Source of the DNA: Anaerotignum sp. MB30-C6
GTDB lineage: Bacteria > Bacillota > Clostridia > Lachnospirales > Anaerotignaceae
NCBI RefSeq assembly: GCF_030908465.1
Contig: NZ_CP133078.1
Location: 1,240,001 to 1,304,000 of the forward strand
DNA: 64,000 bases
Reading direction: 5' to 3'
The position numbers and the translations under genes are program-made. This document shows positions 51,404 to 59,520 of the stretch, in pieces. The stretch's first letter is position 1. Each line of letters opens with the position of its first letter. Below the pieces are notes generated by a model, which was given only the letters and a program-made list of their open reading frames with translations, did not search any database and had not been told where the DNA came from.

Positions 51404-51432
51404 TTGGATTTTCGAAGATAATATGATACAAT
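51404..51432 (+). promoter_or_regulatory. promoter of the lsa(E) leader
   Basis: TTGGAT (51404-51409) and TACAAT (51427-51432) with a 17-base spacer. Transcription should begin about 15 bases ahead of the leader peptide's ribosome binding site (GGAGGTGG). Confidence 0.7.
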
Positions 51433-51454
51433 AAAATTACTTGGAGGTGGAAGA

Positions 51455-51475
51455 ATGTATAACTTTTCTTGCTAA
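51455..51475 (+). CDS. six-residue leader peptide MYNFSC controlling lsa(E)
   Basis: ATG-TAT-AAC-TTT-TCT-TGC-TAA, preceded by TTGGAGGTGG at the right distance. The codons 51461-51472 are complementary to 51542-51552, so a ribosome stalled here by a ribosome-targeting drug would free that segment. Short leader peptides of this sort regulate several ABC-F and erm genes; this specific one I infer from sequence. Confidence 0.6.
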   Translation: MYNFSC

Positions 51476-51504
51476 CTATATGATGCATAATAAGATATTT
51501 AAAG

Positions 51505-51656
51505 AAACGGCTATAGAACCGTTTGTTTTGTTATGCAAATTGCAAGAAAGTTAAGTATTCGACACTCAATAATACATTACAGTAACCTTATGTTTAACAA
51601 AAGGTAATAATAGTATTTGTTTTTGAGCCGTAAGAATTTACTTTCTTGCGGCTTTT
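51505..51656 (+). promoter_or_regulatory. transcription attenuator upstream of lsa(E)
   Basis: Terminator: GCCGTAAGAA (51627-51636) pairs with TTCTTGCGGC (51643-51652), followed by TTTT. Anti-terminator: GCAAGAAAGT (51542-51551) can pair with ACTTTCTTGC (51640-51649), the terminator's 3' arm, or with the leader-peptide codons AACTTTTCTTGC (51461-51472, one bulge). A separate hairpin AAACGG/CCGTTT lies at 51505-51524. The switch logic is complete: stalling on the leader favours read-through. The rest of 51322-51812 holds only a 20-codon frame at 51685-51747 that I do not call a gene. Confidence 0.65.
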
Positions 51657-51812
51657 AATATTTGTAAAAGAAAGGAAGATAAATGTGATAGACAATGATA
51701 CTATGTCATTCATGACAAAATCCATGCAGAGTTGGATAACATTATAGAGTAATTAATGCCGAAAACCGACTTTGCTTATAAAATTTTTATAATGTAAGGG
51801 AGGAAGAAATAC

Positions 51813-53297
51813 ATGTCCTTAATAAATGTTTCAAATCTAACTTTTTCATATGAAGGAAGTTATGACAATATTTTTGAAAATATAAGTTTTCAGATAGATA
51901 CAGATTGGAAACTCGGTTTTATTGGAAGAAACGGACGCGGTAAAACTACTTTCTTAAATTTATTGCTTGGCAAATATGCGTATTCCGGCAATATAAGTTC
52001 TACAGTTAAGTTTGAGTATTTTCCTTACGATGTGGAAGATAAGAGTCTATATACAATTGAAGTAATGAAGAGTATTTGTACCGAATGTATGGATTGGGAG
52101 ATTTTTCGTGAAATATCATTGCTTGATGTTCAAGAAGATGCTTTATATCGTCCGTTTAATACACTGTCAAATGGTGAGCAGACAAAGGTTCTTCTTGCAG
52201 CTTTATTCCTTACAGCGAGTTGTTTCCTGCTTATTGATGAACCTACAAACCATCTTGATCTCGATGCACGTAATGTAGTGCAAAACTATTTGAAACGCAA
52301 GAAGGGGTTTATTTTGGTATCTCATGATAGAGGCCTACTTGATCAATGCGTTGACCATATATTATCTATCAATAAAACGAATATCGAAATCCAAAAAGGA
52401 AACTTTACTTCTTGGTGGGAAAACAAAACGTTACAAGATAATTTTGAATTGGCGGAAAACAAGAAACTCCTTAAAGAAATAGGAAGGTTGTCTTATGCAG
52501 CAAAACGTAGTTCAAACTGGTCAAATAAAGTAGAAAAAAGTAAATATGGAACAACAAATTCTGGCTCAAAACTGGATAAGGGTTATGTTGGACATAAAGC
52601 TGCAAAAGCGATGAAACGTGCCAAAAATATTGAGTCAAGACATCAAGAAGCTGTTTCACAAAAATCAGAGCTGCTCCACAACATCGAACAATATGATGAC
52701 TTAAAAATTTCGCCACTTGAATTTCACAAAGAGTGCCTAATAGAAGCGAATGATTTATCATTGTCTTATGGAGATAAAGAAGTATTCAGTCATCTTAATT
52801 TCAGAATCAATATAGGTGATAGAGTTGCCATTATAGGAAAAAATGGGAGTGGTAAGTCTAGTATCCTAAAATTGATTAATGGAGATGATATTAAATTTAC
52901 CGGAAATTTTATGTTAGCAAGTGGACTAAAAATTTCTTATATTTCGCAAGATACTTCATATTTAAAAGGTAATCTATCTGAGTTTGCCTATAATAATAAG
53001 ATTGATGAAACTCTATTTAAAACGATTCTTCGTAAACTGGATTTTAATAGAGAACAGTTCGATAAGAACATGGAGGATTTTAGTGCTGGTCAGAAAAAGA
53101 AAGTACTAATTGCTAAAAGCCTTTGTGAAAGCGCACATTTGTATATATGGGATGAGCCATTGAACTATATTGATGTTTTTTCACGTATCCAAATTGAAAA
53201 AATGATTTTGGAATATTGTCCTACACTATTGTTTGTGGAGCATGATGATGCTTTTTGCTATAATATTTGTACGAAAAACATTAATTTATGTCTGTAG
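51813..53297 (+). CDS. lsa(E): ABC-F ribosomal protection protein Lsa(E)
   Basis: A 494-residue protein with two ATP-binding cassettes and no membrane segments. Cassette 1: GRNGRGKTT near 37-45, NTLSNGEQTKV and CFLLIDEPTNHLDLD. Cassette 2: GKNGSGKSS near 343-351, DFSAGQKKKV and LYIWDEPLNYID. The linker (about 200-290) is the Lys-rich drug-exclusion segment. Length and sequence match what I recall of Lsa(E), which dislodges lincosamides, pleuromutilins and streptogramin A from the ribosome. It is followed 53 bases later by lnu(B), its usual partner. It lies behind an attenuator. The AT-rich composition differs from the flanking phage genes, consistent with recent acquisition. Confidence 0.95.
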   Translation: MSLINVSNLTFSYEGSYDNIFENISFQIDTDWKLGFIGRNGRGKTTFLNLLLGKYAYSGNISSTVKFEYFPYDVEDKSLYTIEVMKSICTECMDWEIFREISLLDVQEDALYRPFNTLSNGEQTKVLLAALFLTASCFLLIDEPTNHLDLDARNVVQNYLKRKKGFILVSHDRGLLDQCVDHILSINKTNIEIQKGNFTSWWENKTLQDNFELAENKKLLKEIGRLSYAAKRSSNWSNKVEKSKYGTTNSGSKLDKGYVGHKAAKAMKRAKNIESRHQEAVSQKSELLHNIEQYDDLKISPLEFHKECLIEANDLSLSYGDKEVFSHLNFRINIGDRVAIIGKNGSGKSSILKLINGDDIKFTGNFMLASGLKISYISQDTSYLKGNLSEFAYNNKIDETLFKTILRKLDFNREQFDKNMEDFSAGQKKKVLIAKSLCESAHLYIWDEPLNYIDVFSRIQIEKMILEYCPTLLFVEHDDAFCYNICTKNINLCL

Positions 53298-53350
53298 AGA
53301 TTTTGAGTTGCCACAATAACTAAAAGATATTTAGATGAAAGGGTAAAGAA

Positions 53351-54154
53351 ATGTTAAAACAAAAAGAATTAATTGCGAATGTTAAGAATCTTACTGAGTC
53401 AGATGAACGAATAACAGCTTGTATGATGTATGGATCGTTTACCAAAGGAGAAGGTGACCAATACTCTGATATAGAGTTCTATATATTTTTGAAAGATAGT
53501 ATAACCTCGAACTTTGATTCATCCAACTGGTTGTTTGATGTAGCTCCGTACTTGATGCTTTATAAAAATGAGTATGGAACAGAGGTAGTTATTTTCGATA
53601 ATCTTATACGTGGGGAATTTCATTTCCTTCCTGAAAAAGATATGAACATAATCCCCTCGTTTAAAGATTCAGGTTATATTCCTGATACGAAGGATATGCT
53701 TATTTACGATGAAACAGGGCAATTAGAAAATTACTTATCAGAGATAAGTGGTGCAAGACCAAATAGACTTACTGAAGAAAATGCTAATTTTTTGTTGTGT
53801 AATTTCTCTAATCTATGGTTGATGGGAATCAACGTTCTAAAAAGAGGAGAATATGCTCGTTCATTAGAACTCTTATCTGAACTTCAAAAAAATACACTAC
53901 AACTGATACGTATGGCAGAAAAAAATGCTGACAATTGGCTCAACATGAGTAAAAACTTTGAAAAAGAAATTAGCCTTGAAAATTATAAAAAATTTGCAAA
54001 GACCACTGCTCGATTAGATAAGGTAGAATTATTTGAAGCCTATAAAAATTCTTTACTGTTAGTTATGGATTTACAAAGTCATCTTATTAAACACTACGAC
54101 TTAAAAGTTACACATGATATTTTAGAAAGATTGTTGAATTACATTAGTGAATAG
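53351..54154 (+). CDS. lnu(B): lincosamide nucleotidyltransferase Lnu(B)
   Basis: A 267-residue enzyme that adenylylates lincomycin and clindamycin. The nucleotidyltransferase motif MMYGSFTKGEGDQYSDIEFY (about 26-45) has the Gly-Ser and paired acidic residues. The sequence throughout matches my memory of Lnu(B). It has GAAAGGG before the ATG and is expected to be co-transcribed with lsa(E). The combination gives high-level lincosamide resistance by both target protection and drug inactivation. Confidence 0.95.
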   Translation: MLKQKELIANVKNLTESDERITACMMYGSFTKGEGDQYSDIEFYIFLKDSITSNFDSSNWLFDVAPYLMLYKNEYGTEVVIFDNLIRGEFHFLPEKDMNIIPSFKDSGYIPDTKDMLIYDETGQLENYLSEISGARPNRLTEENANFLLCNFSNLWLMGINVLKRGEYARSLELLSELQKNTLQLIRMAEKNADNWLNMSKNFEKEISLENYKKFAKTTARLDKVELFEAYKNSLLLVMDLQSHLIKHYDLKVTHDILERLLNYISE

Positions 54155-54230
54155 GAGAGTAACGTTATTTCCAGTATTGGCTACTAAGAATTAACAGTAT
54201 ACCTCAGTTTTCAAAAAACAGCGAAGTCTA

Positions 54231-54274
54231 TGGATATGTTCCCACATACGCAAGCACTCAGTGGATATGTTCCC
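54231..54274 (+). repeat. 13-bp direct repeat, 31-bp period, near right junction
   Basis: TGGATATGTTCCC occurs at 54231-54243 and 54262-54274, perfectly repeated. It resembles the repeated ends of IS21-family insertion sequences and may mark how the resistance segment was acquired. Confidence 0.5.
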
Positions 54275-54341
54275 TCAAAGAGGACTTCAATTAAAAATAT
54301 TTAGCTTTCTAATTTTTGACAGCTATCCCCTCATCTCAAAA

Positions 54342-54395
54342 CACGTTGAAGCGATAATACTGATGACGAAATGTGGTTCGGATGGAGAAAAGTAG
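54342..54395 (+). pseudogene. rlmD 3'-end remnant, probable right attachment junction (attR)
   Basis: The frame reads H-V-E-A-I-I-L-M-T-K-C-G-S-D-G-E-K-stop, matching the HVETVVLMSR end of the intact RlmD in identical or similar residues, but nothing in front codes for the rest of the enzyme. This is what an attR at a gene end looks like. A hairpin ACCACAA/TTGTGGT follows at 54402-54419, possibly the old rlmD terminator, and a second wobble-rich hairpin at 54432-54476. The rest of 54155-54596 holds no gene that I can see. Confidence 0.65.
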
Positions 54396-54596
54396 TATTT
54401 GACCACAAGATATTGTGGTTCTGGGACGATTTTGAGGCTTGAAAATGGGCAAAAAAGTGCTATTTTTGAGCCTTAAAAAATGGAGAAAATATAGATGACA
54501 TAGTGAAATTTTAGGAGAATTAAAGATTTTGAGTATGATTAGCTAAAAACCATACACATGATTATAAATCGAATTGGTAAGGAGGGAGCCTGTATA

Positions 54597-55793
54597 ATGG
54601 AACAATTACTATTAGAAATATTGTCATTAGATGCATATCGTAGCATAAGTTATTATGTTTGTCATTTGACGCTTCCTTTATATAGACATTTCGGAGGAAT
54701 AAAATGGAATGGAACTCAAAATTACCTCAAACCGCTAGTAACTGAAACAAGACAACTCATAGAAAGAAGCGGAATATCCCAAGAGACTATTCTGCAACAC
54801 TTGGCGAATGATATTTCAAATTCTTCATATCTATTTGTTGCACAGGCTATCCTTGTTTATGCTGTTCCAATTAAACTAGATGATATGCAAAGATATAACA
54901 TTGTCACAAGGCAGACATCATTACCTAAAGATATACATATTGATGATGAAATACTTGCATGTGCCTTAGTTTGTTATGTATTAGATGGGAATAGGTATTC
55001 AGAGTGGGATTTTAATATAATTGTTCCAGAGGAAAAGTTTTTTTATCCAACCAATGATTATCACTTAACCAAGGTAGAAAATATTGATTTTCGGCAAAGT
55101 GGTTTTATTTTTGATAATAAATATTATCTTTACAATATATTTATAGATAGAAAACCTCTCCATGCAGGGGAACCCATTCCTGCTGTGTTCAGAATTATGC
55201 AAGATGGTGTTGATATAAGCAAAGCAGACCTCCTTTTTCGATTAGATGAACGATTAGCTATTGAACTTGATAAAGCAGAAATTTGTCACTATGAATTTTT
55301 TGAAAAATTCTATGGGCCATCATTTCTTTTTTCGCAAACTAGATTAGAAAGAGCAAAGAATATTACTGTCCACTATGATCCTGAAACATTTAACAAATTA
55401 TTGATGGTCATTAAGAGGGATTATGATACTATTCTTAATGAAGAATTTTGGCATATTGAGGTAGAGCAACTTCCAAATATTGCAGAAACTTATAAGCCTA
55501 AGTATGTATTAACAACTTTTGTTCACGGAAAGTATTACCCAATCAGAAAAGCATTTAGACATATTGATTTTATAAAAAATGAGTATAGCATAGAGAAATA
55601 TAAGCAAAAACATAACGGATGTTCTAATTCAGATATTTCAATTGACTACTATACTGAAACAAAGGATGAACATTATAAAATATGGTGCATAGAAAATATA
55701 GATATGAGCGAAGAGTTATGGTATGAACTCACCTTAGTATCTTTAGCTCCGAAATATAAGATTTTATTCAATGAGATGTTAGAAAAAATATAA
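54597..55793 (+). CDS. unrecognised 398-residue protein just outside the prophage
   Basis: ATG 54597 follows AAGGAGGGAG. The N-terminal third is helical (LEILSLDAYRSISYYVCHLT, with WNGTQNYLKPLVTETRQLIE). The remainder is rich in aromatic and acidic residues (CYVLDGNRYSEWDFNIIVPE) without catalytic or membrane motifs that I can identify. It is monocistronic and ends at a strong terminator. AT-richness and the lack of a recognised family suggest accessory DNA. It lies between the prophage junction and the next mobile element, so it may belong to either or to the chromosome. Confidence 0.7.
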   Translation: MEQLLLEILSLDAYRSISYYVCHLTLPLYRHFGGIKWNGTQNYLKPLVTETRQLIERSGISQETILQHLANDISNSSYLFVAQAILVYAVPIKLDDMQRYNIVTRQTSLPKDIHIDDEILACALVCYVLDGNRYSEWDFNIIVPEEKFFYPTNDYHLTKVENIDFRQSGFIFDNKYYLYNIFIDRKPLHAGEPIPAVFRIMQDGVDISKADLLFRLDERLAIELDKAEICHYEFFEKFYGPSFLFSQTRLERAKNITVHYDPETFNKLLMVIKRDYDTILNEEFWHIEVEQLPNIAETYKPKYVLTTFVHGKYYPIRKAFRHIDFIKNEYSIEKYKQKHNGCSNSDISIDYYTETKDEHYKIWCIENIDMSEELWYELTLVSLAPKYKILFNEMLEKI

Positions 55794-55856
55794 TGGTTAT
55801 TAGCAATTCAATTTTCGTTTATATGATTTAACAATAAATTAATTAATTAAAATTAA

Positions 55857-55906
55857 TAGACTAAGCCTTAGGTCAACTTAAGACCAACAGACTTAGTCTA
55901 TTTTTT
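55857..55906 (+). terminator. terminator after the unrecognised gene
   Basis: TAGACTAAG (55857-55865) and CTTAGTCTA (55892-55900) pair perfectly, with a TTTTTT run at 55901-55906. Confidence 0.88.
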
Positions 55907-55939
55907 ATGTCCAAAATCAAAGAGAAAGGAAAGATGAAA

Positions 55940-56641
55940 ATGCCAAAATTATTTATGTACGGCACAAGGTTACAGGAGCTTGAGCAAATGATGATGCTTG
56001 TGCCCAACTTTACGAAGCGGGGGAAAGGATTGATTGTATTAAAAGGATTTCCATTCAGTAAAGAAGATACCGCCTGTCGGTTTTGCACCGAATACCTAAA
56101 ATGCAAGAGTGATGAAAAGAAGTGCTTAGTCTTATCCGAAAGATTGAAAGCTAACTCAGTATCTTATGAAAGCATAGTTAAAAATACTTTTAAAGACTTC
56201 AGAGAATACAATCTCAAAAAAAGATTGAGTAAGCTGATTTTACAGTTTAACGGTGATTTCTTTTGTGACAGCAGTCACCGACAGCGATTTGAAAATATTA
56301 TCAAAATAAAAAACAGAGTGGTAAAGAATATTGATTATCAATTTCTTGCCACTCTGTTTTTGCTTACAGCAGATCATGAACTATGGGACTGGTCCAACCC
56401 ACATATTTATTTAACTAAGATAGATTTTAAATCTATTCATTTAAAAGGGATTGATACCAACAGATATGCTGTCTATCAAACAGCAAAGACAATATCTACA
56501 GGAAAAGAATATATTAAGTTGAATGAAATTGCCGATGAAAGTCTTATTGATGAGAAAACCTTTCAAGCTATCGTTCATGCCATACTCCTTGCCAAGTATG
56601 GGCAAGAGGTATTAAGTATTGCAAATAAAAAGAGCCTGTAA
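55940..56641 (+). CDS. conjugative-element protein of unknown function
   Basis: A 233-residue protein; ATG 55940 is nine bases after AAAGGA. It has a Cys cluster (ACRFCTEYLKCKSDEKKC, about 47-64) that may bind zinc, and a C-terminal half with FLATLFLLTADHELWDW. Proteins like this accompany SLOG/ArdA-like genes in Tn1549-type elements. It ends in a hairpin region facing the leftward XRE gene. Function unknown. Confidence 0.65.
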   Translation: MPKLFMYGTRLQELEQMMMLVPNFTKRGKGLIVLKGFPFSKEDTACRFCTEYLKCKSDEKKCLVLSERLKANSVSYESIVKNTFKDFREYNLKKRLSKLILQFNGDFFCDSSHRQRFENIIKIKNRVVKNIDYQFLATLFLLTADHELWDWSNPHIYLTKIDFKSIHLKGIDTNRYAVYQTAKTISTGKEYIKLNEIADESLIDEKTFQAIVHAILLAKYGQEVLSIANKKSL

Positions 56642-56665
56642 AAACAGACTCTGTATCAGCGAGAT

Positions 56666-56908
56666 TTACTTTTCATAGGTCATTAATTCGGAAATCGTGC
56701 AATCCAAAACAAAGCAAATACGAGTGAGGACATCAATGTCCATACGCTCAATATTTCCGTTGTACCATTTATCGGCTACTTCAAAACGAATGTTGGCAAG
56801 TTTAGCAAGCTTGCTTCTAGTCAAATCTTTGCTGTCCATGAGTTCTTTTACATGAAAGCTGATTTTTCCATAATCCTTAATTTCAAAAATCGAGTTGCTG
56901 TTGTTCAT
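56666..56908 (-). CDS. XRE-family (HTH_26-type) repressor
   Basis: An 80-residue Cro/CI-type protein: FHVKELMDSKDLTRSKLAKL then NIRFEVADKWYNGNIERMDI, ending TRICFVLDCTISELMTYE. ATG 56908 is chosen because GAGAGGTGG lies seven bases before it. It is divergent from the SLOG gene, and the shared promoter region contains a 12-bp perfect inverted repeat, likely its operator. Confidence 0.88.
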   Translation of the reverse strand: MNNSNSIFEIKDYGKISFHVKELMDSKDLTRSKLAKLANIRFEVADKWYNGNIERMDIDVLTRICFVLDCTISELMTYEK

Positions 56909-56951
56909 ATTAACCACCTCTCTATAACTATTCTATATGCAACATTACGTA

Positions 56952-56989
56952 TTGACTATATACATATAAATAGATACTATGTATATAGT
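56952..56989 (+). promoter_or_regulatory. promoter and operator of the SLOG gene
   Basis: TTGACT (56952-56957), 17 bases, TACTAT (56975-56980). Overlapping it, ACTATATACATA (56955-56966) and TATGTATATAGT (56978-56989) form a perfect 12-bp inverted repeat. A dimer of the XRE protein bound here would block the promoter. Confidence 0.7.
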
Positions 56990-57010
56990 ATAAAAAGGAG
57001 GAATAAAACT

Positions 57011-57532
57011 ATGCAGAAAAAAGAAAACAGTATATGCTTTAGCGGTCATCGCAGTGAAAAGCTGCCGCAAAGCAAAAAGCAGCTGGAAAAACTCAAAGAA
57101 AGATTGTGGGAAGAAATCGATGAGGCAATCGCAGATGGTGTAAACACCTTCTACTTCGGAGCCTGTTATGGATTCGATTTAATGTGTGCAGATACTGTAT
57201 TGAAACGAAAAAAGGTTATCAAACCAAACGATCCAAAAGAAATTAGATTGATTGCTGTGATACCATTCGAAGAACAGGCAAAAAAATGGGATGAAACAAA
57301 TAGGGACATGTATTATGACATACTGGAAAAGTGTGATGAAGCGTTAATGCTGAATACATATTATTGCCCGGGCTGTTATAACCAGAGAAACCGATACATG
57401 GTGGAGCAAAGCAGTAAAATGATATGTTACTATGACGGCGGTAAAGGCGGTACAGCATATACCGTAAAATATGCAGAACAAAACAATCTGCATATTAAAA
57501 ATCTATATGAAAATAAAAATAAGCCACTTTAA
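57011..57532 (+). CDS. SLOG-family (DUF1273/YpsA-like) protein
   Basis: A 173-residue protein starting MQKKENSICFSGHRSEKLP, the FSGHR motif of DUF1273/SLOG nucleotide-binding proteins, with FYFGACYGFDLMCADTVLKR and a C-terminal GGKGGTAYTVKYAE loop. AAGGAGG precedes the ATG. The SLOG fold binds nucleotide-derived ligands; in mobile elements its exact task is unclear. A hairpin with T-run overlaps the stop (57524-57548). Confidence 0.85.
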   Translation: MQKKENSICFSGHRSEKLPQSKKQLEKLKERLWEEIDEAIADGVNTFYFGACYGFDLMCADTVLKRKKVIKPNDPKEIRLIAVIPFEEQAKKWDETNRDMYYDILEKCDEALMLNTYYCPGCYNQRNRYMVEQSSKMICYYDGGKGGTAYTVKYAEQNNLHIKNLYENKNKPL

Positions 57533-57578
57533 AAGGTGGCTCATTTTTAATGTCAGAAACAAGAATGGAGGAATGAAT

Positions 57579-59237
57579 TTGAGAATTGCAATCAAGAACC
57601 CCGTAAACCAAAGATCCGAAACCCTATGGTTTCCTTGGAAAGCGGAGGACTTTGAAAGAGTTTGTGTGGGCTTAGAAATCGAGCCAAGCATAAAAACAAA
57701 CTGCACTATTGCTGATACATCAGACGAAAGGCTAAATACTCTCCTAAAAAATAGGGCTTGCAATATTGATGAACTGGATTACCTAATGAAAAGATTGGAC
57801 AGTTTCGATAATGATGAACTGCAGACGTTTTATGCAATGACCTACGCAGAAAAAGCAGAAACTACGGCAGAACTCATTAGTATCACCTTTAACACCAACT
57901 GCTGCGGCCTTGTTGCCGATTTCAGCGACCTTGACGCTGTAGGCAAGAAAATGTACCTAACAGAGCAAGGAGCGGTCAGTGAGAAAGAATTGCAAAGCTT
58001 TGACGGCAGAGCATATTTTGAAAAACAGCTTGCTCAAAACCAAAAGCCAAGGGTTACTCCTTACGGAATTCTATATCAAAACAAAAACCCCATACAGACA
58101 ATTTATGACGGAAAGCACTTTCCCCTGTATCATTGGCAAGATGAAATTGCTGAGTTGGAAGTCGGAAAAGACGGATATAGTCAATCTCTTTATCTGCCTT
58201 GCACTCAAATGCAAATACAATATGTGTTACTGAGATTGGATGCCGAATCTCTTTCAGAATGCAGTTTAAGCCTTATAAGTGAGCACTTTTCAGACAGAAT
58301 GCTTGAAATTATAACTTCCGAAAAGCCACTATGCGAAAATATGCACAATCTTAATTACTTTGCAAGTAAGTTTCGAGAAATGGGCACACAAGAAGAAAGC
58401 TATTTTGAAAAGCTGATGGAATATGTTAAGCCAAATAATCAAAAGGACTTAAAAGCACTGCTCGACAGTATGTATGAGTTTGAACTCTTACCTAATATCC
58501 ATAATGCTGAGGAATACGGAAAATACATAATCTGCGATAGTGGTCATTTTGAATATGATGAAAATATTGAAGCATATATAGATTTTAAGGCATATGGACA
58601 GCAGAAAATTGCGAATGAAAATGGTACATTTTCCGATAAAGGTTACATTCTTTATCACGGTTATAATGGGGAACTCGCACAGGTTTTATGGGAACATCTT
58701 GGAATAGGAATACCAAAACAAGACTTTCAGGAACTAAAGCTGTATATGCCACTTCGTGGGAGCACGTATTATGATGAAAATGACTATGGCGACCTTTGTC
58801 AGGTGGATTATAAAATTGATGTTTGCCCAGATGAGCTGGCGGAATATAAAGATGAAATTTTGCAAGCCATTGAGAGAAATGCATTACCCGAAGAAACGAA
58901 ACGTGGATTGATGAGGTACTATTGCGATCAGGATAGCGTCAATGCAAAAGTAAACAAATATGATTTCTCAGTGGAAGAAGTGAATGGTCAGCTGATGGGA
59001 GTTGCAAGCCTCATTTTAAATGCACCCCTTGATGATATGGAACTTGCCAGAATAAAAGATGAAATTACAGGACAAGCCAGTGATGGCTGGGGCGAGGGCT
59101 TTGAGCAAAGAGAAATTAAATGCAATGGTAAAGATGTGTACGTCAGCTTTTGGGGAGCAAAGAACTGGAGTTTACAGACGGCTGAAGAAATGGGAATAGA
59201 ACAGCAAAATCATGAGCTGAAATTTGGAGGGATGTAA
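57579..59237 (+). CDS. large ArdA-like antirestriction candidate with DUF6329-type C-terminus
   Basis: A 552-residue acidic protein. I take TTG 57579, seven bases after GGAGG, since the ATG at 57573 abuts the ribosome binding site. The middle contains ArdA-like units such as HNLNYFASKFREMGTQEESY and IDELDYLMKRLDSFDNDELQ. The final ~90 residues, with ITGQASDGWGEGFEQREIKC, match a conserved domain seen in conjugative elements. ArdA proteins mimic DNA and block type I restriction; the high Asp/Glu content fits. A weaker paralogue follows at 59517. Confidence 0.65.
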   Translation: MRIAIKNPVNQRSETLWFPWKAEDFERVCVGLEIEPSIKTNCTIADTSDERLNTLLKNRACNIDELDYLMKRLDSFDNDELQTFYAMTYAEKAETTAELISITFNTNCCGLVADFSDLDAVGKKMYLTEQGAVSEKELQSFDGRAYFEKQLAQNQKPRVTPYGILYQNKNPIQTIYDGKHFPLYHWQDEIAELEVGKDGYSQSLYLPCTQMQIQYVLLRLDAESLSECSLSLISEHFSDRMLEIITSEKPLCENMHNLNYFASKFREMGTQEESYFEKLMEYVKPNNQKDLKALLDSMYEFELLPNIHNAEEYGKYIICDSGHFEYDENIEAYIDFKAYGQQKIANENGTFSDKGYILYHGYNGELAQVLWEHLGIGIPKQDFQELKLYMPLRGSTYYDENDYGDLCQVDYKIDVCPDELAEYKDEILQAIERNALPEETKRGLMRYYCDQDSVNAKVNKYDFSVEEVNGQLMGVASLILNAPLDDMELARIKDEITGQASDGWGEGFEQREIKCNGKDVYVSFWGAKNWSLQTAEEMGIEQQNHELKFGGM

Positions 59238-59238
59238 A

Positions 59239-59520
59239 ATGAGAGGATATCCGACACAGGCACAAGTTGAAAGAATTAAATTGCAATATCCAGCTGGTAC
59301 GAGATTAGAACTGCTTAGTATGTCAGATCCGTATTCACCTGTACCACTCGGTACACAAGGAGAGGTAACTTCAGTTGACGATATGGGAACTCTGCATATG
59401 AAATGGGACGATGGTCGTTCCCTTGGTTTAGTAGTAGGTGAAGATAGCTTCAAAGTTATTTCAAGGCCGCAGGAGGAACAAACTATGGATTCCCCTAAGA
59501 TGGGAGGAATGAGCCTATGA
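59239..59520 (+). CDS. DUF4314 protein
   Basis: A 93-residue protein: YPAGTRLELLSMSDPYSPVP, GTQGEVTSVDDMGTLHMKWD and SLGLVVGEDSFKVI give the DUF4314 pattern, with a short extra C-terminal tail. It is a paralogue of the prophage protein at 24061-24291. Its stop overlaps the start of the next gene. Confidence 0.85.
   Translation: MRGYPTQAQVERIKLQYPAGTRLELLSMSDPYSPVPLGTQGEVTSVDDMGTLHMKWDDGRSLGLVVGEDSFKVISRPQEEQTMDSPKMGGMSL

Noticed and set aside
51480-51554. A 24-codon frame after the lsa(E) leader peptide
   Set aside because: No ribosome binding site of its own, and its sequence is explained by the attenuator segments; kept only as a possibility.
51685-51747. A 20-codon GTG frame before lsa(E)
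   Set aside because: It has a moderate ribosome binding site but no recognisable product and is probably leftover sequence.
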